From the NCBI RefSeq assembly GCF_008868005.1, contig NZ_WAAO01000001.1, positions 186,001 to 250,000 on the forward strand: a stretch of DNA of 64,000 nt, given 5' to 3'. Numbering within the stretch: position 1 is the first letter of the stretch; each line of letters begins with the position of its first letter. The DNA is from Microbacterium algeriense (GTDB lineage: Bacteria; Actinomycetota; Actinomycetes; Actinomycetales; Microbacteriaceae). A program made the translations under genes and the position numbers. The notes below the pieces were generated by a model. The model saw only the letters and a list, made by a program, of their open reading frames with translations. It was not told where the DNA came from and did not search any database. Below are positions 1-8,670 of the stretch, piece after piece.

Positions 1-155
1 AGGAGCGGCATCGCGTGGCGCACCGATCCGATCCACACGTCGCCGAAGAGAGCGACCGCATCCCGGACGCGGTCCAGGTCAGGCGGCCCGCCGGCGAGCT
101 TCGGATGCCGTCCGGGCACGGCGTTGAGACGAGCCAGTTCATACCATTCGACCAA
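1..155 (-). CDS. possible 5' part of an unrecognised gene, cut by window edge
   Basis: The minus strand is open from a TTG at 155 to the left edge, giving about 51 residues that begin MVEWYELARLNAVPGRHP. Third codon positions are almost all G or C and the product looks like a soluble helical N-terminus. The overlapping plus-strand frame has arginine- and proline-rich shadow composition. A G-rich tract lies just upstream of the TTG, but no clear ribosome binding site separates this start from other alternatives. I recognise no family, and the real gene may not begin here. Confidence 0.3.
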   Translation of the reverse strand, partial: MVEWYELARLNAVPGRHPKLAGGPPDLDRVRDAVALFGDVWIGSVRHAMPL

Positions 156-234
156 GGCGGTCCCCCCACCACTCCATTCGGTCGACGCTCCCTGACCCCG
201 CCGCTTCTGTCGGCGGATCCGACGTGACCTCGCT

Positions 235-251
235 GTTGCGCCGTGCGCAAC
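235..251. repeat. short perfect inverted repeat (possible operator)
   Basis: GTTGCGC-CGT-GCGCAAC is a perfect 7-bp inverted repeat in the gap between the minus-strand reading frame and tetR. It has the shape of a MarR/TetR-type operator. No -10 box is placed convincingly relative to it, so the role is a guess. Confidence 0.35.
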
Positions 252-304
252 GCGTAACATTACAGCTCGCCTGCTCAAGGAATCCTGTGAGCCCGACGGT
301 TATC

Positions 305-334
305 TTGCACACACCTGTGCATGATAGGTATCAT
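305..334 (+). promoter_or_regulatory. tetR promoter overlaid by two inverted repeats
   Basis: TTGCAC (305-310) and TATCAT (329-334) are spaced by 18 bases and fit a sigma70-type -35/-10 pair. The ATG follows the -10 by six bases, so the mRNA should be leaderless. TGCACA-CACC-TGTGCA (306-321) covers the -35 and ATGATA-GG-TATCAT (321-334) covers the -10. This is a natural layout for autorepression by the TetR protein encoded next to it. Confidence 0.6.
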
Positions 335-340
335 CGGGAC

Positions 341-985
341 ATGACCACTCGCGCACCCCGCCGCGACGCCGTGGAGAACCGCGCCGGCATCCTGTCCGCC
401 GCTCGCGCGACGCTGGCACTCGACCCCTACGCCTCGATCGATGTCATCGCCCGCAGTGCCGGCCTCTCCCGCCGCACCCTCTACGGCCACTTCGATGACC
501 GCGAGGCCCTGATCCGCGAACTCATCTCGAGCGGCGCGCAGCGCTTCAACGCCATCGCCGCCTCGATCGACGACGCCGACTCCCGGCTCGCCCTCGCCCG
601 TCTGGCCGCCCTCCTCTGGCAGGAGGCCGCTCACGTGCAGCTCGCCGCCGCGCTCGCGCTCGACGAGGCACACCTCGAGCACACGGCGACCGCCCTCGCC
701 CCGCTGCGCCGGACGGTGGCGGGGCTTGTCCGACGCGGGCAGGACGACGGCAGCTTCCGCACCGACCTCACCGCACCGACTCTCGCGCGCCTGATCGAGG
801 AGATCGCCCGAACGGTCATCTCCCGGACGGATGCCGCCAGCAGCGGCGCGGCGAACCTCGCCGTGCGCGCGGTACTGAGCATCGCCGGGCTGTCCTGGCG
901 TGAGGCAGACACGCTCCTCGCGGCGCACCCCGATCTCGGCGCGGTCACCGAGACACCCGAACCCACACCGGAGGATCGCGCATGA
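341..985 (+). CDS. TetR/AcrR family transcriptional regulator
   Basis: This 214-residue protein has a TetR N-terminal DNA-binding domain (about residues 12-60) with the recognition helix region SRRTLYGHFDDREALI at 43-58, followed by an all-helical ligand/dimer domain. The ATG at 341 is chosen over longer upstream frames because it lies six bases after a TATCAT -10 box. The stop overlaps the next ATG (ATGA), so it is the first gene of a three-gene operon with the ABC-like and YhgE/Pip proteins. It probably represses its own operon through the palindromes at 306-334. The inducing ligand is unknown. Confidence 0.9.
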   Translation: MTTRAPRRDAVENRAGILSAARATLALDPYASIDVIARSAGLSRRTLYGHFDDREALIRELISSGAQRFNAIAASIDDADSRLALARLAALLWQEAAHVQLAAALALDEAHLEHTATALAPLRRTVAGLVRRGQDDGSFRTDLTAPTLARLIEEIARTVISRTDAASSGAANLAVRAVLSIAGLSWREADTLLAAHPDLGAVTETPEPTPEDRA

Positions 986-1881
986 AGATCGCCCTGCAGG
1001 AGGTGAGCAAAGGCCGCAACGGCCAGGCGCTCCCGCTGACATCGCTGGAGTTCCACACCGGATCCGTTCGGTTCGCCCTCGCCGAGACCGAACAGCGACC
1101 CACGGTGCTCGGCCTGATCGCCAGTGGTCGGATGCGCCCCGACTCCGGTCGCGTCAGCATCGACGGCAGCACCGACACCAAAGCTCTGCGGCGCCGAGTG
1201 GCGCTGGTCGATGCCCCCGACGTGAGCGACCCGCACCCGGACATCGCTCTCGCCGGCGTCGTCGGCGAGGAGCTGATGTTCGCCGGGGTCGGAGCCACTC
1301 CGCTGCACGCCCGCCGCTGGCTGGCCCAGCTGGGCTACGCGGAGCTCGCGTCCGTGCCGATCGGCAGCATCGACCCCGCCGCGCGCGTCCGCATCCTGTG
1401 CGAGCTCGCCATCCTGCGCGAAGGGGTCGACGGCGTCGTCCTGGTCTCCCCCGACCGCCACGGAGGCAGCCCAGACGGCTGGTGGCGCATCGCCGGCGAG
1501 TTCGCCGACCGCGGCTACGCGATGCTCGTGATCGTCGGCGGCTCCGCTGCCGTCGCCCTGGAGCGGATGCACGAGTTCGACGCCGTCAACGCCTCCGGAC
1601 CCGTGGAGCCGCTGGCCCTCGAGCCCCTTCGACAGGCTCAGGGACCCACCGAGGACTGGGTCGCTGAGCCTGCCGAAGCGCCCGAACCCACCGAGGACTG
1701 GGTCGCTGAGCCTGCCGAAGCGCCCGAACCCACCGCCCTTCGACAAGCTCAGGGACCCACCGAAACGGCGGAACCCGAGAACTGGGTCGCTGAGCCTGTC
1801 GAAGCGCCGGGACCCACCGACACCAGGGTCGCTGAGCCTGTCGAAGCGCCCCGCACGGACGAGAACAGAGAGGCGCGATGA
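982..1881 (+). CDS. degenerate ABC-ATPase-like protein with repeat-derived C-terminal tail
   Basis: The product is 299 residues. Residues 1-205 follow the layout of an ABC ATPase domain (a beta-rich start, GLIASGRMRPDSGRVSIDG, then ALRRRVALVDAP), but there is no GxxGxGKS/T Walker A and no clear signature or Walker B, so ATP hydrolysis is unlikely. From about residue 213 to the end, the sequence is a proline/glutamate-rich tail of near-identical units such as DWVAEPAEAPEPT, encoded by REP-like DNA elements. It overlaps tetR upstream and the YhgE gene downstream by ATGA, so it is translationally coupled to both. Function is unknown; a structural partner of the YhgE protein is plausible. Confidence 0.75.
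   Translation: MKIALQEVSKGRNGQALPLTSLEFHTGSVRFALAETEQRPTVLGLIASGRMRPDSGRVSIDGSTDTKALRRRVALVDAPDVSDPHPDIALAGVVGEELMFAGVGATPLHARRWLAQLGYAELASVPIGSIDPAARVRILCELAILREGVDGVVLVSPDRHGGSPDGWWRIAGEFADRGYAMLVIVGGSAAVALERMHEFDAVNASGPVEPLALEPLRQAQGPTEDWVAEPAEAPEPTEDWVAEPAEAPEPTALRQAQGPTETAEPENWVAEPVEAPGPTDTRVAEPVEAPRTDENREAR
1627..1846. repeat. cluster of six REP-like palindromic half-units inside a coding region
   Basis: CTTCGACARGCTCAG occurs at 1627-1641 and 1738-1752. Its reverse complement form, CTGAGCCTGYCGAAG, occurs at 1664-1678, 1706-1720, 1790-1804 and 1832-1846. The units at 1664 and 1706 sit in a 42-base tandem duplication. The repeat is of the class of short palindromic elements usually found between genes in high-GC actinobacteria, but here all copies are in frame and translated. 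Confidence 0.85.
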
Positions 1882-3713
1882 AGGTTCCCGCCATGATCGC
1901 CGCGGAACTGCGGCGCCTCACCGCGAGCAAGATGGGCATCCTCGCGCTCGTCGCGCTGATCTGCGTGCCGATCCTCTACGGCGGTCTCTACCTCTGGGCC
2001 AACCAGGACCCGTATGCCAAGTTCCCCGACGTGCCGGTGGCGCTCGTGGTCGACGACGAAGGTGCCCCCGCCCCGACCACGGGCACCGAGCCGGCCAACG
2101 GCGACACCGTCAACTACGGCGAGGACGTCGCCGAGAACCTCATCGAGGGCAACGCGTTCGACTGGCAGCGGATGTCGGAGAAGGAAGCCGCCGAGGCCCT
2201 GCGCACGGGCTCGGTCGACTTCACCGTGACGATCCCGACCGATTTCTCCGCCGCCCTGACCTCCGCCGCCGGGGACGATCCCCACCAGGCCCGCATCGAG
2301 CTGGAGACCAACGACGCGAACAACTACCTCGCCTCCTCGATGGGAACGCAGGCGGTCGAGAAGATCCGCAGCTCCGTGGCCGAGATGGTCGGCAGCGAGG
2401 CGGCCGAGCGCCTGCTCACGGGTCTCAGCGACGTGCGCGACAAGCTCATCACCGCGACGGACGGGGCTTCGCAGCTCGCCGACGGCGCCGGATCCGCCGC
2501 GTCCGGCAGCTCGACGCTCGCCGACGGCACCGCCCAGCTCGCCGACGGCACCGCGCAGCTCGCCGCCGGTGCGCAGACGCTCGCATCCGGCGCCCAGCAG
2601 GTGAGCGCCGGGAACCGGCAGCTCGCGGATGTGGCCGACCGCGCCGGCTCCGCGGTCCAGCAGGCGACGGACGCGCTGCCGCAGGTGCGCACCGACATCG
2701 CGAACGCGCTGACCGAACAGGGGCTGACCCCGGAGGAGATCGATCAGGTCCTCGCGAAGCTCGACCCCCTCGGCACCCGTCTGCAGGAAGGCAACGCGCA
2801 GGTGCAGGGCACCGTCGGGAAGGTCGATCAGCTGGCCGACGGCGCGGCCTCCCTCGCCGCCGGCGCCTCCGACCTCGCGACCGGCGCGGGAACGGTCGCT
2901 TCGGGCGCCTCCGCCGCGAACGACGGCGCCGCGCAGCTGCGGGACGGATTGGCGACCCTCGCCTCCGGCACAGCCGAGCTGCGAGACGGTCTCTCGAACG
3001 GCGTCGACGCGATCCCGGCGTCCACGCCCGAGCTGCGCTCGCTGCAGGCCGACACGATCTCCGACCCGGTGAAGGTGTCGAGCGACAAGGTCGCGTCCGC
3101 TGAGGACTACGGCGCCGGACTCGCCCCCTTCTTCGCGGCCCTGTCCGCATGGATCGGCATCTACGCGCTGTTCCTCATCGTGAAGCCGATCTCCCGCCGT
3201 GCGATCACCGCGCTGCACTCCCCGATCCGGATCACGCTGGCCGGCTGGCTGACGCCCGCGATGCTCGGCGCCGTGCAGATGCTCGGGCTGATGGGCATCC
3301 TCGCGATCACCCTCGGCTTCACGTTCGACCACCCGCTCGGCACGCTGGGCGTCATGATGTTCGCCTCGGCCACGTTCGCCGCGATCATCCTCGCCCTCAA
3401 CGTCTGGCTCGGCTCGGTCGGACAGTTCCTCGGGCTGGTGCTCATGGTGCTGCAGCTGGTCACGGCGGGCGGCACCTTCCCGTGGCAGACGCTGCCCGCA
3501 CCGCTCGCCGCCCTGCATCACGTGCTCCCCCTCGGATACGTCGTCGACGCGATGCGGCAGCTCATGTACGGCGGAGACTACGCGCGTGCCGGCTGGGACC
3601 TCGCGGTGCTCGGAGCCTGGCTCGCGGGCGCACTGCTGCTCGCGATGATCGGGGTGACCAGGATGACCCACCGCCGGACGCTGCGCGACCTGCAGCCGAG
3701 CCTGATCGGGTGA
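1878..3713 (+). CDS. YhgE/Pip domain membrane protein
   Basis: The product is 611 residues. It has an N-terminal membrane segment (about residues 18-38), a long extracytoplasmic part, and a central region with repeated LADGTAQLADG / LASGA motifs that resemble a coiled stalk. From about residue 410 there are several C-terminal membrane segments of ABC-2-permease type. This is the layout of the YhgE/Pip (phage infection protein) family, whose transport role is poorly known. The ATG overlaps the stop of the degenerate ABC-like gene, so it is the third gene of the TetR-led operon. An export or envelope function under TetR control is inferred from context. Confidence 0.85.
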   Translation: MKVPAMIAAELRRLTASKMGILALVALICVPILYGGLYLWANQDPYAKFPDVPVALVVDDEGAPAPTTGTEPANGDTVNYGEDVAENLIEGNAFDWQRMSEKEAAEALRTGSVDFTVTIPTDFSAALTSAAGDDPHQARIELETNDANNYLASSMGTQAVEKIRSSVAEMVGSEAAERLLTGLSDVRDKLITATDGASQLADGAGSAASGSSTLADGTAQLADGTAQLAAGAQTLASGAQQVSAGNRQLADVADRAGSAVQQATDALPQVRTDIANALTEQGLTPEEIDQVLAKLDPLGTRLQEGNAQVQGTVGKVDQLADGAASLAAGASDLATGAGTVASGASAANDGAAQLRDGLATLASGTAELRDGLSNGVDAIPASTPELRSLQADTISDPVKVSSDKVASAEDYGAGLAPFFAALSAWIGIYALFLIVKPISRRAITALHSPIRITLAGWLTPAMLGAVQMLGLMGILAITLGFTFDHPLGTLGVMMFASATFAAIILALNVWLGSVGQFLGLVLMVLQLVTAGGTFPWQTLPAPLAALHHVLPLGYVVDAMRQLMYGGDYARAGWDLAVLGAWLAGALLLAMIGVTRMTHRRTLRDLQPSLIG

Positions 3714-3717
3714 CGAT

Positions 3718-3757
3718 CCGAGCGCTCGTCGAGGATGAACCCGCGGCGAGCGCTCGG
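3718..3757. terminator. inverted repeat downstream of the YhgE gene
   Basis: CCGAGCGCTCG (3718-3728) and CGAGCGCTCGG (3747-3757) are perfect complements separated by 18 bases, starting five bases after the YhgE stop. This fits a terminator without a T-run. Each arm is itself nearly palindromic, so an operator for the downstream acylase gene is an alternative. Confidence 0.45.
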
Positions 3758-3846
3758 ACGGATATGATGCGAGGGCGCGACCCTGAAACGCGCACTGGGG
3801 CTCGGTGGGACTGAGTCCCACCTGCTACCCGAAAGAGTTCTCGACG

Positions 3847-6498
3847 ATGATGACCGATTCACCGGAGTCCGCCGCACCCTCGCGCCCCTCACTGGGCGTC
3901 CGCATCGGACGCATCGCCTTCCTCGTGGTCGCCGGCCTCGTCGTGATCGCGGTGGCCGCGGCGTTCTTCGTGACCTGGACGATCCAGCGGTCGTTCCCGC
4001 AGACGGCGGGCTCCCTGGAACTCGACGGTCTGCAGGCCGCCGTGACGGTGCAGCGCGACGACCGCGGCATCCCGACCATCACCGCCGACTCCACCGACGA
4101 TCTCTTCTACGCCGAGGGCTTCGTGCACGCGCAGGACCGGTTCTTCGAGATGGACTTCCGTCGTCACGTCACGGCGGGCCGGGTGGCGGAGATGTTCGGC
4201 GAGTCGCAGGCCGGGACCGACGCCTTCCTCCGCACGCTCGGCTGGCGCAAGGTCGCCGAGGCCGAGGTCGAGGCGATGGACGAGACGACGCTCAGCTACT
4301 ACGAGGCCTACGCGGCGGGCGTCAACGCGTACCTCGCGTCGCGATCGGGCGCAGAGCTCTCACTCGAGTACGCCGTGCTCGGTGTGCAGAACCCCGACTA
4401 CGCCCCCGAGCCCTGGGAACCCGCGGATTCCGTCGCCTGGTTGAAGGCGATGGCATGGGACCTCCGCGGGAACATCGAGAACGAGACCGAGCGGTCGCTC
4501 CTGGCCGCCGAGCTGAGCGGGAGCGAGGACTCGGCCGCGACCGCCGACCTGCTCCGCAAGCTCTACCCCGACTACCCGTTCGACGAGAATCCGGTGATCG
4601 TGCCGAAGATCTCGACCGTGCCCGCGCTCGGCACGGACGTCGAGCCCGCCGCGTACACTCCCACCGACGCAGAGGGCGAGGTGCAGCAGGCGTCGACCAC
4701 GATCGAGTGGCAGGAGACCTCGAACGTGATCGAGGCCGCCAGCGCACTCGTGGGAGACGTCGGTGAGGGCATCGGCTCGAACTCGTGGGTCGTCTCGGGA
4801 GCCCTGACCGAATCCGGGATGCCCCTGCTGGCGAACGACCCCCACCTGGGCGCCTCCCTCCCCTCCGTCTGGTACCAGGTGCAGCTGAAGTGCTCGACGG
4901 TCGACGAGGACTGCCCGTTCGACGTGGGCGGCTTCTCGTTCTCCGGCCTCCCGGGGATCGTGATCGGCCACAACCAGAAGATCGCCTGGGGGTTCACGAA
5001 CCTCACGACCGACGTCACCGACCTGTATCTCGAGCGGGTCGAGGGCGACTCTTACTGGCGCGACGGCCAGCTGCTCCCCCTCGTGGAGACCACCGAGACG
5101 ATCAAGGTCGCCGGCGCCGATGACATCGACCTCACCATCCGCTCCACCGTGCACGGGCCCATCATCTCCGGCCTCACCGACGACTTCACGGCGATCGCCG
5201 ATGATCCGGATCCCGCACTCTCCGCCGAAGACGGGACCCCCGCGCCGACACCGCCGGGGGACGACGACACCGAGTACGCGGTCAGCCTCCGGTGGACGGC
5301 GCTCGACCCCGGCACGGCCGCGACGGCGATCTTCGCCCTGTCGACAGCACAGGACTTCGACGACTTCCGCCTCGCTGCGTCGCTCTTCGACGTCCCGGCG
5401 CAGAACCTGATCTACGCCGACACCGAGGGCAACATCGGCTACCAGACCCCCGGTCGCCTGCCGATCCGCGGGGCCGGCGACGGGTGGATGCCCCAGCCAG
5501 GGTGGGACAGCAGCTACGACTGGACCGGCTTCATCCCGTTCGAGGAGCTCCCGGTGGCGTACAACCCGAGCTCCGGCTACATCGTCACCGCGAACAACGC
5601 GATCGTGACCGACGACTACGACCACTTCCTCTCGCGCGACTGGGACTACGGCTACCGCGCGGCGCGCATCGCCGATCTGCTCGAGCGTCGTTCGGCGGCG
5701 GCACCGCTCACCGCCCAGGACATGCGCGACATCCAGATGGACGACGAGATGTGGATCGGCAAGCAGCTCGCTTCCGCGATGGCCGACGTCGACGTCTCGG
5801 GTGCGGGCCCGAAGGAGGCCGTGGACCTGCTGCTCGCCTGGGATGCGCAGAACACCGCCTCGTCGCCTGCCGCCGCCTACGCGAACGTGCTGTGGTCGAA
5901 CCTCGTGCAGAATCTGTTCGCCGAACGGGATCAGCCGCTCCCCATCGACGGCCAGGGGCGGTTGTTCACCGTCGTCGGCGACCTGCTGGACGACCCCGCC
6001 GATCCGCTGTGGACCAACGCCCAGCTCGATGTCTCCGGCATGGAGGAGGTGCTCGCGCTGTCAGCCGAGGAGGCGTACGACGAGCTCGCCGCGGTGCAGG
6101 GCACGACGACGGCCCGGTGGAACTGGGGCGACCTGCACGCGATCACCCTGACCAGTGACACGCTCGGGTCCTCGGGGATCGCCCCGATCGAAGCGCTCTT
6201 CAACCGCGGCCCCTTCCCCGTGGGCGGGGGCGCCTCCGTGGTGAACGCCACGGGCTGGCAGCTCGGCACCTCCTACGCCACGACCACGGTCCCGTCGATG
6301 CGGATGGTCGTGGACCTCGCCGACCTCGACGCCTCGACCTGGAATCACCTCACCGGAGCCTCCGGACACGCCTTCCACGAGCACTACACCGACCAGACCG
6401 CGGACTGGCTGGTCGGCGACCAGAAGTCCTGGGCCTTCTCCGACAAGGCGGTGAAGGCCGCGACCGTCGACACGCTCACGCTGACGCCGGCGGGCTGA
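3847..6498 (+). CDS. penicillin acylase family protein (Ntn hydrolase)
   Basis: This 883-residue precursor is membrane-anchored by a hydrophobic segment (about residues 24-46). It belongs to the penicillin G acylase / acyl-homoserine-lactone acylase family, which cleaves amide bonds. The family's self-cleavage site is visible as GIGSNSWVV, with the N-terminal nucleophile Ser about residue 311, after an alpha-chain with the typical RDDRGIPTI and AEGFVHAQDRFFEMD motifs. The spacer and beta-chain lengths are usual. The start is one of two adjacent ATGs at 3847/3850. The natural substrate cannot be read from the sequence; extracytoplasmic location is inferred from the anchor. Confidence 0.9.
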   Translation: MMTDSPESAAPSRPSLGVRIGRIAFLVVAGLVVIAVAAAFFVTWTIQRSFPQTAGSLELDGLQAAVTVQRDDRGIPTITADSTDDLFYAEGFVHAQDRFFEMDFRRHVTAGRVAEMFGESQAGTDAFLRTLGWRKVAEAEVEAMDETTLSYYEAYAAGVNAYLASRSGAELSLEYAVLGVQNPDYAPEPWEPADSVAWLKAMAWDLRGNIENETERSLLAAELSGSEDSAATADLLRKLYPDYPFDENPVIVPKISTVPALGTDVEPAAYTPTDAEGEVQQASTTIEWQETSNVIEAASALVGDVGEGIGSNSWVVSGALTESGMPLLANDPHLGASLPSVWYQVQLKCSTVDEDCPFDVGGFSFSGLPGIVIGHNQKIAWGFTNLTTDVTDLYLERVEGDSYWRDGQLLPLVETTETIKVAGADDIDLTIRSTVHGPIISGLTDDFTAIADDPDPALSAEDGTPAPTPPGDDDTEYAVSLRWTALDPGTAATAIFALSTAQDFDDFRLAASLFDVPAQNLIYADTEGNIGYQTPGRLPIRGAGDGWMPQPGWDSSYDWTGFIPFEELPVAYNPSSGYIVTANNAIVTDDYDHFLSRDWDYGYRAARIADLLERRSAAAPLTAQDMRDIQMDDEMWIGKQLASAMADVDVSGAGPKEAVDLLLAWDAQNTASSPAAAYANVLWSNLVQNLFAERDQPLPIDGQGRLFTVVGDLLDDPADPLWTNAQLDVSGMEEVLALSAEEAYDELAAVQGTTTARWNWGDLHAITLTSDTLGSSGIAPIEALFNRGPFPVGGGASVVNATGWQLGTSYATTTVPSMRMVVDLADLDASTWNHLTGASGHAFHEHYTDQTADWLVGDQKSWAFSDKAVKAATVDTLTLTPAG

Positions 6499-6541
6499 AC
6501 GCAGGTAGGGCTCGCTGAGAGAACGCCGCAGGATGCTCGGC

Positions 6542-6547
6542 TAGCGT
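6542..6547 (+). promoter_or_regulatory. TAGCGT -10 box, leaderless start
   Basis: TAGCGT is followed by exactly six bases and then the GTG at 6554, the spacing of a leaderless actinobacterial mRNA. No good -35 is visible. Confidence 0.55.
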
Positions 6548-6553
6548 GGAGGC

Positions 6554-7315
6554 GTGCCATCCAGCTATCTCGCCCCGAAGGGCACCCCGGTCACCCTGTT
6601 GGAGTTCGAGCACGGCGGCGCCACGCTGATCGCCGAGACGTTCGGGGACGGCCCGCACACGTACCTGCTGCTGCACGGGATCGGCATGGGACGGAGCGTC
6701 TACCTCGACATCGTGCAGCGACTCGAAGGACGGGTGATCGCCCTGGACCTTCCCGGGTTCGGCGAGGCTCCGGAGCCGACGCGCACCCTGACGATGGAGC
6801 GGCACGCCGACCTGGTCGCGGCCTACCTGAGGCACGTGGACTCCGGCCCCGTCGTGGTGATCGGCCACTCGATGGGCAGTCAGATCGCGGCTGAGCTCGC
6901 CGCCCGGCAACCGTCCCTCGTCGAAGGGGTCGTCCTGGCCGGGCCGACCGTCAACAAGGCCGCCCGCAACATCGGGGCCCAGGCACGGTATCTGCTGATC
7001 GACCTCATCGGCGAACGTCCCCTCGTCATCTGGCGCGGTGCACGGGAGTACCTCCGCGGCGGCCCGCATCTGTTCCGCAAGATGCGGGCGACCATCGTGC
7101 ACGAGCCGGAGGACGCGTTCGTGCGCATCGACTGCCCCGTGCTGGTGCTGCGCGGAGAGGACGACCCGCTCGCCCCCATGAGCTGGTGCCAGGAGATCCT
7201 CGATGCGATCCCCGGAGCCGATCTCGAGGTCATCCCCGACCACGGACACGGCACGCTCATCAGCGACTCCGAGCCCGCGGCGCGCCTCATCCACGAGTTC
7301 GCCGCCCGGCTCTGA
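6554..7315 (+). CDS. alpha/beta-fold hydrolase
   Basis: This 253-residue alpha/beta hydrolase has the oxyanion-side HGIGMG motif, the nucleophile elbow GHSMGS with Ser about residue 106, an acid in RGEDDPLAP (about 203-204) and a C-terminal catalytic His in DHGHGTL. No signal peptide is visible, so it is probably cytoplasmic. The GTG start is supported by the -10 box six bases upstream. It is a single gene, convergent with the mrp operon across a hairpin at 7355-7403. Substrate unknown; the family includes esterases and C-C bond hydrolases. Confidence 0.85.
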   Translation: MPSSYLAPKGTPVTLLEFEHGGATLIAETFGDGPHTYLLLHGIGMGRSVYLDIVQRLEGRVIALDLPGFGEAPEPTRTLTMERHADLVAAYLRHVDSGPVVVIGHSMGSQIAAELAARQPSLVEGVVLAGPTVNKAARNIGAQARYLLIDLIGERPLVIWRGAREYLRGGPHLFRKMRATIVHEPEDAFVRIDCPVLVLRGEDDPLAPMSWCQEILDAIPGADLEVIPDHGHGTLISDSEPAARLIHEFAARL

Positions 7316-7354
7316 TCCGCTCCCGCACCGCGCCAGGTCAGGCAAGCGTGTCGA

Positions 7355-7403
7355 ATCAGGCGCTTCCTTCACAGGATGGCCTGATGCCGCGGGAGCGCCT
7401 GAT
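7355..7403. terminator. bidirectional terminator hairpin between hydrolase and mrpG
   Basis: ATCAGGCGCT (7355-7364) and AGCGCCTGAT (7394-7403) form a perfect 10-bp stem in the gap between two convergent genes. There is no T-run, as is common in actinobacteria. Confidence 0.6.
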
Positions 7404-7424
7404 CTCGGCGGGCGGGAGGAGGGG

Positions 7425-7814
7425 TCAGCCGGCGGCGGGCGGGGTCTGCTTCGACTCGGCCAGCTCGTCGACGACGAGTCCACGCTGCTCGATCGTGCCG
7501 TTGCGATACGCCTGACGCCCGACCATGTGCGCGGAGAGCGGCGCGGTCGCGAACTGCATCAGCACCACGGGCGTGACCAGCGCCAGCCCGAACAGGATGC
7601 CGCCGACCGAGCGCTGCGACAGTGCGATCGCGATGCAGATGAGCAGCAGGCCGAGGACCTGGGGCTTGGTCGCCGCGTGCAGGCGGGTCGGCACGTCACG
7701 GAAGTGCAGCAGACCGACCGACGCCGACAGGCACAGCACCGCCCCGAACAGGATGAGGATGAGCACCGCCGCGTCGATGACGGGGTCGGGGATCATGAGA
7801 CCGAACACGTTCAT
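7425..7814 (-). CDS. mrpG: Mrp Na+/H+ antiporter subunit G
   Basis: The product is 129 residues with three membrane segments of the MnhG/PhaG family, including the conserved LLHFRDVPTRLHAATKP stretch. It is one of the small subunits required for assembly of the hetero-oligomeric Mrp cation/proton antiporter. The start overlaps the mrpF stop (ATGA). It is the last gene of the operon and ends at the shared hairpin with the convergent hydrolase. The C-terminal tail is hydrophilic. Confidence 0.93.
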   Translation of the reverse strand: MNVFGLMIPDPVIDAAVLILILFGAVLCLSASVGLLHFRDVPTRLHAATKPQVLGLLLICIAIALSQRSVGGILFGLALVTPVVLMQFATAPLSAHMVGRQAYRNGTIEQRGLVVDELAESKQTPPAAG

Positions 7815-8080
7815 GGTGTCGTGTTGTCCCTTCTCGCGACGAAGCGGGCGACGCCGATCGAGCCGAACACCCCGACCGCGGCGATGATGAGCAGCACCGG
7901 GATGTTGCGGGTGTGTCCGTTGATCGCCATCTCCGCGCCGAGGACGCACATGACCTCGGTGAGCAGCACGTCGGAGGCGACGGCGCGGTCGAGGATCGAC
8001 GGGCCGCGCACGATGCGGATCAGGGCGAGGATCGCGGCGATGCCGAACACCACGAGGATCACCAGGAGCAGGATGTTCAT
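7811..8080 (-). CDS. mrpF: Mrp Na+/H+ antiporter subunit F
   Basis: The product is 89 residues with three membrane segments and the MnhF/PhaF motif IRIVRGPSILDRAVASDVL. It is a small membrane subunit of the Mrp complex. It overlaps mrpE upstream and mrpG downstream by four bases each. Confidence 0.93.
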   Translation of the reverse strand: MNILLLVILVVFGIAAILALIRIVRGPSILDRAVASDVLLTEVMCVLGAEMAINGHTRNIPVLLIIAAVGVFGSIGVARFVARRDNTTP

Positions 8081-8670
8081 CGGGCACCGCCCTTCGTCGC
8101 GTGATCGGACCCGGCGCGCTGGTCGGCCTTGAGGGCACGGTACTGCGCCGGGTCGCCGAGCGCACGCACGACGCGGCGCTCCCAGCGCAGGATGCCCTGG
8201 CGCTGCTTCTCGACGTCGTCGCGGTTGCGGACGCCGATCACATGCAGGTACAGGATGCGACGGTCGCGGTCCGTCTCGACCACCAGCGATCCCGGGATCA
8301 ACGACGACACCACGGCGACGTGCGTCATGACCAGGTCGTCGGCGTAGCGGAGGGGGACGGCGATGATCGCGGTACCGGGCTGGCGACGGAAGTCGAACAC
8401 CTGTCGGGTCACGGCGAGCGCGCCGACCACCATGGCTCCGAGGAACTGGACGACGAAGAGCGCGGCGTACCAGAGGTTGATCCGTCCGGACAGGGCCACG
8501 GTCGGCAGCCGGAAGACGCGGGTCACGAAGATCGCCACGACGAGACCGGTGAGGAAGGACAGCACGGTGAACTGCGCCCACAGCAGCATCCACAGCACCA
8601 CGAGCCAGGCCAGGAAGGGCAGCTGCACCCGGATGTCACGCCACAGGTGGCGACGGGTCTCGCGTCTCAT
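8077..8670 (-). CDS. mrpE: Mrp Na+/H+ antiporter subunit E
   Basis: This 197-residue MnhE-family protein has two or three N-terminal membrane segments followed by a cytoplasmic domain containing VVSSLIPGSLVVETD and YLHVIGV, both typical of the family. The C-terminus is longer and more charged than in many homologues. ATGA overlaps on both sides indicate translational coupling with mrpD and mrpF. Confidence 0.93.
   Translation of the reverse strand: MRRETRRHLWRDIRVQLPFLAWLVVLWMLLWAQFTVLSFLTGLVVAIFVTRVFRLPTVALSGRINLWYAALFVVQFLGAMVVGALAVTRQVFDFRRQPGTAIIAVPLRYADDLVMTHVAVVSSLIPGSLVVETDRDRRILYLHVIGVRNRDDVEKQRQGILRWERRVVRALGDPAQYRALKADQRAGSDHATKGGAR

Noticed and set aside
15..227. 70-codon plus frame at the left edge
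   Set aside because: Its composition looks like a shadow; the opposite strand has better codon bias in the same bases.
1749..3821. 690-codon minus frame across the YhgE gene
   Set aside because: Low-complexity Arg/Gly/Asp composition without family features; the plus-strand YhgE/Pip protein is well supported.
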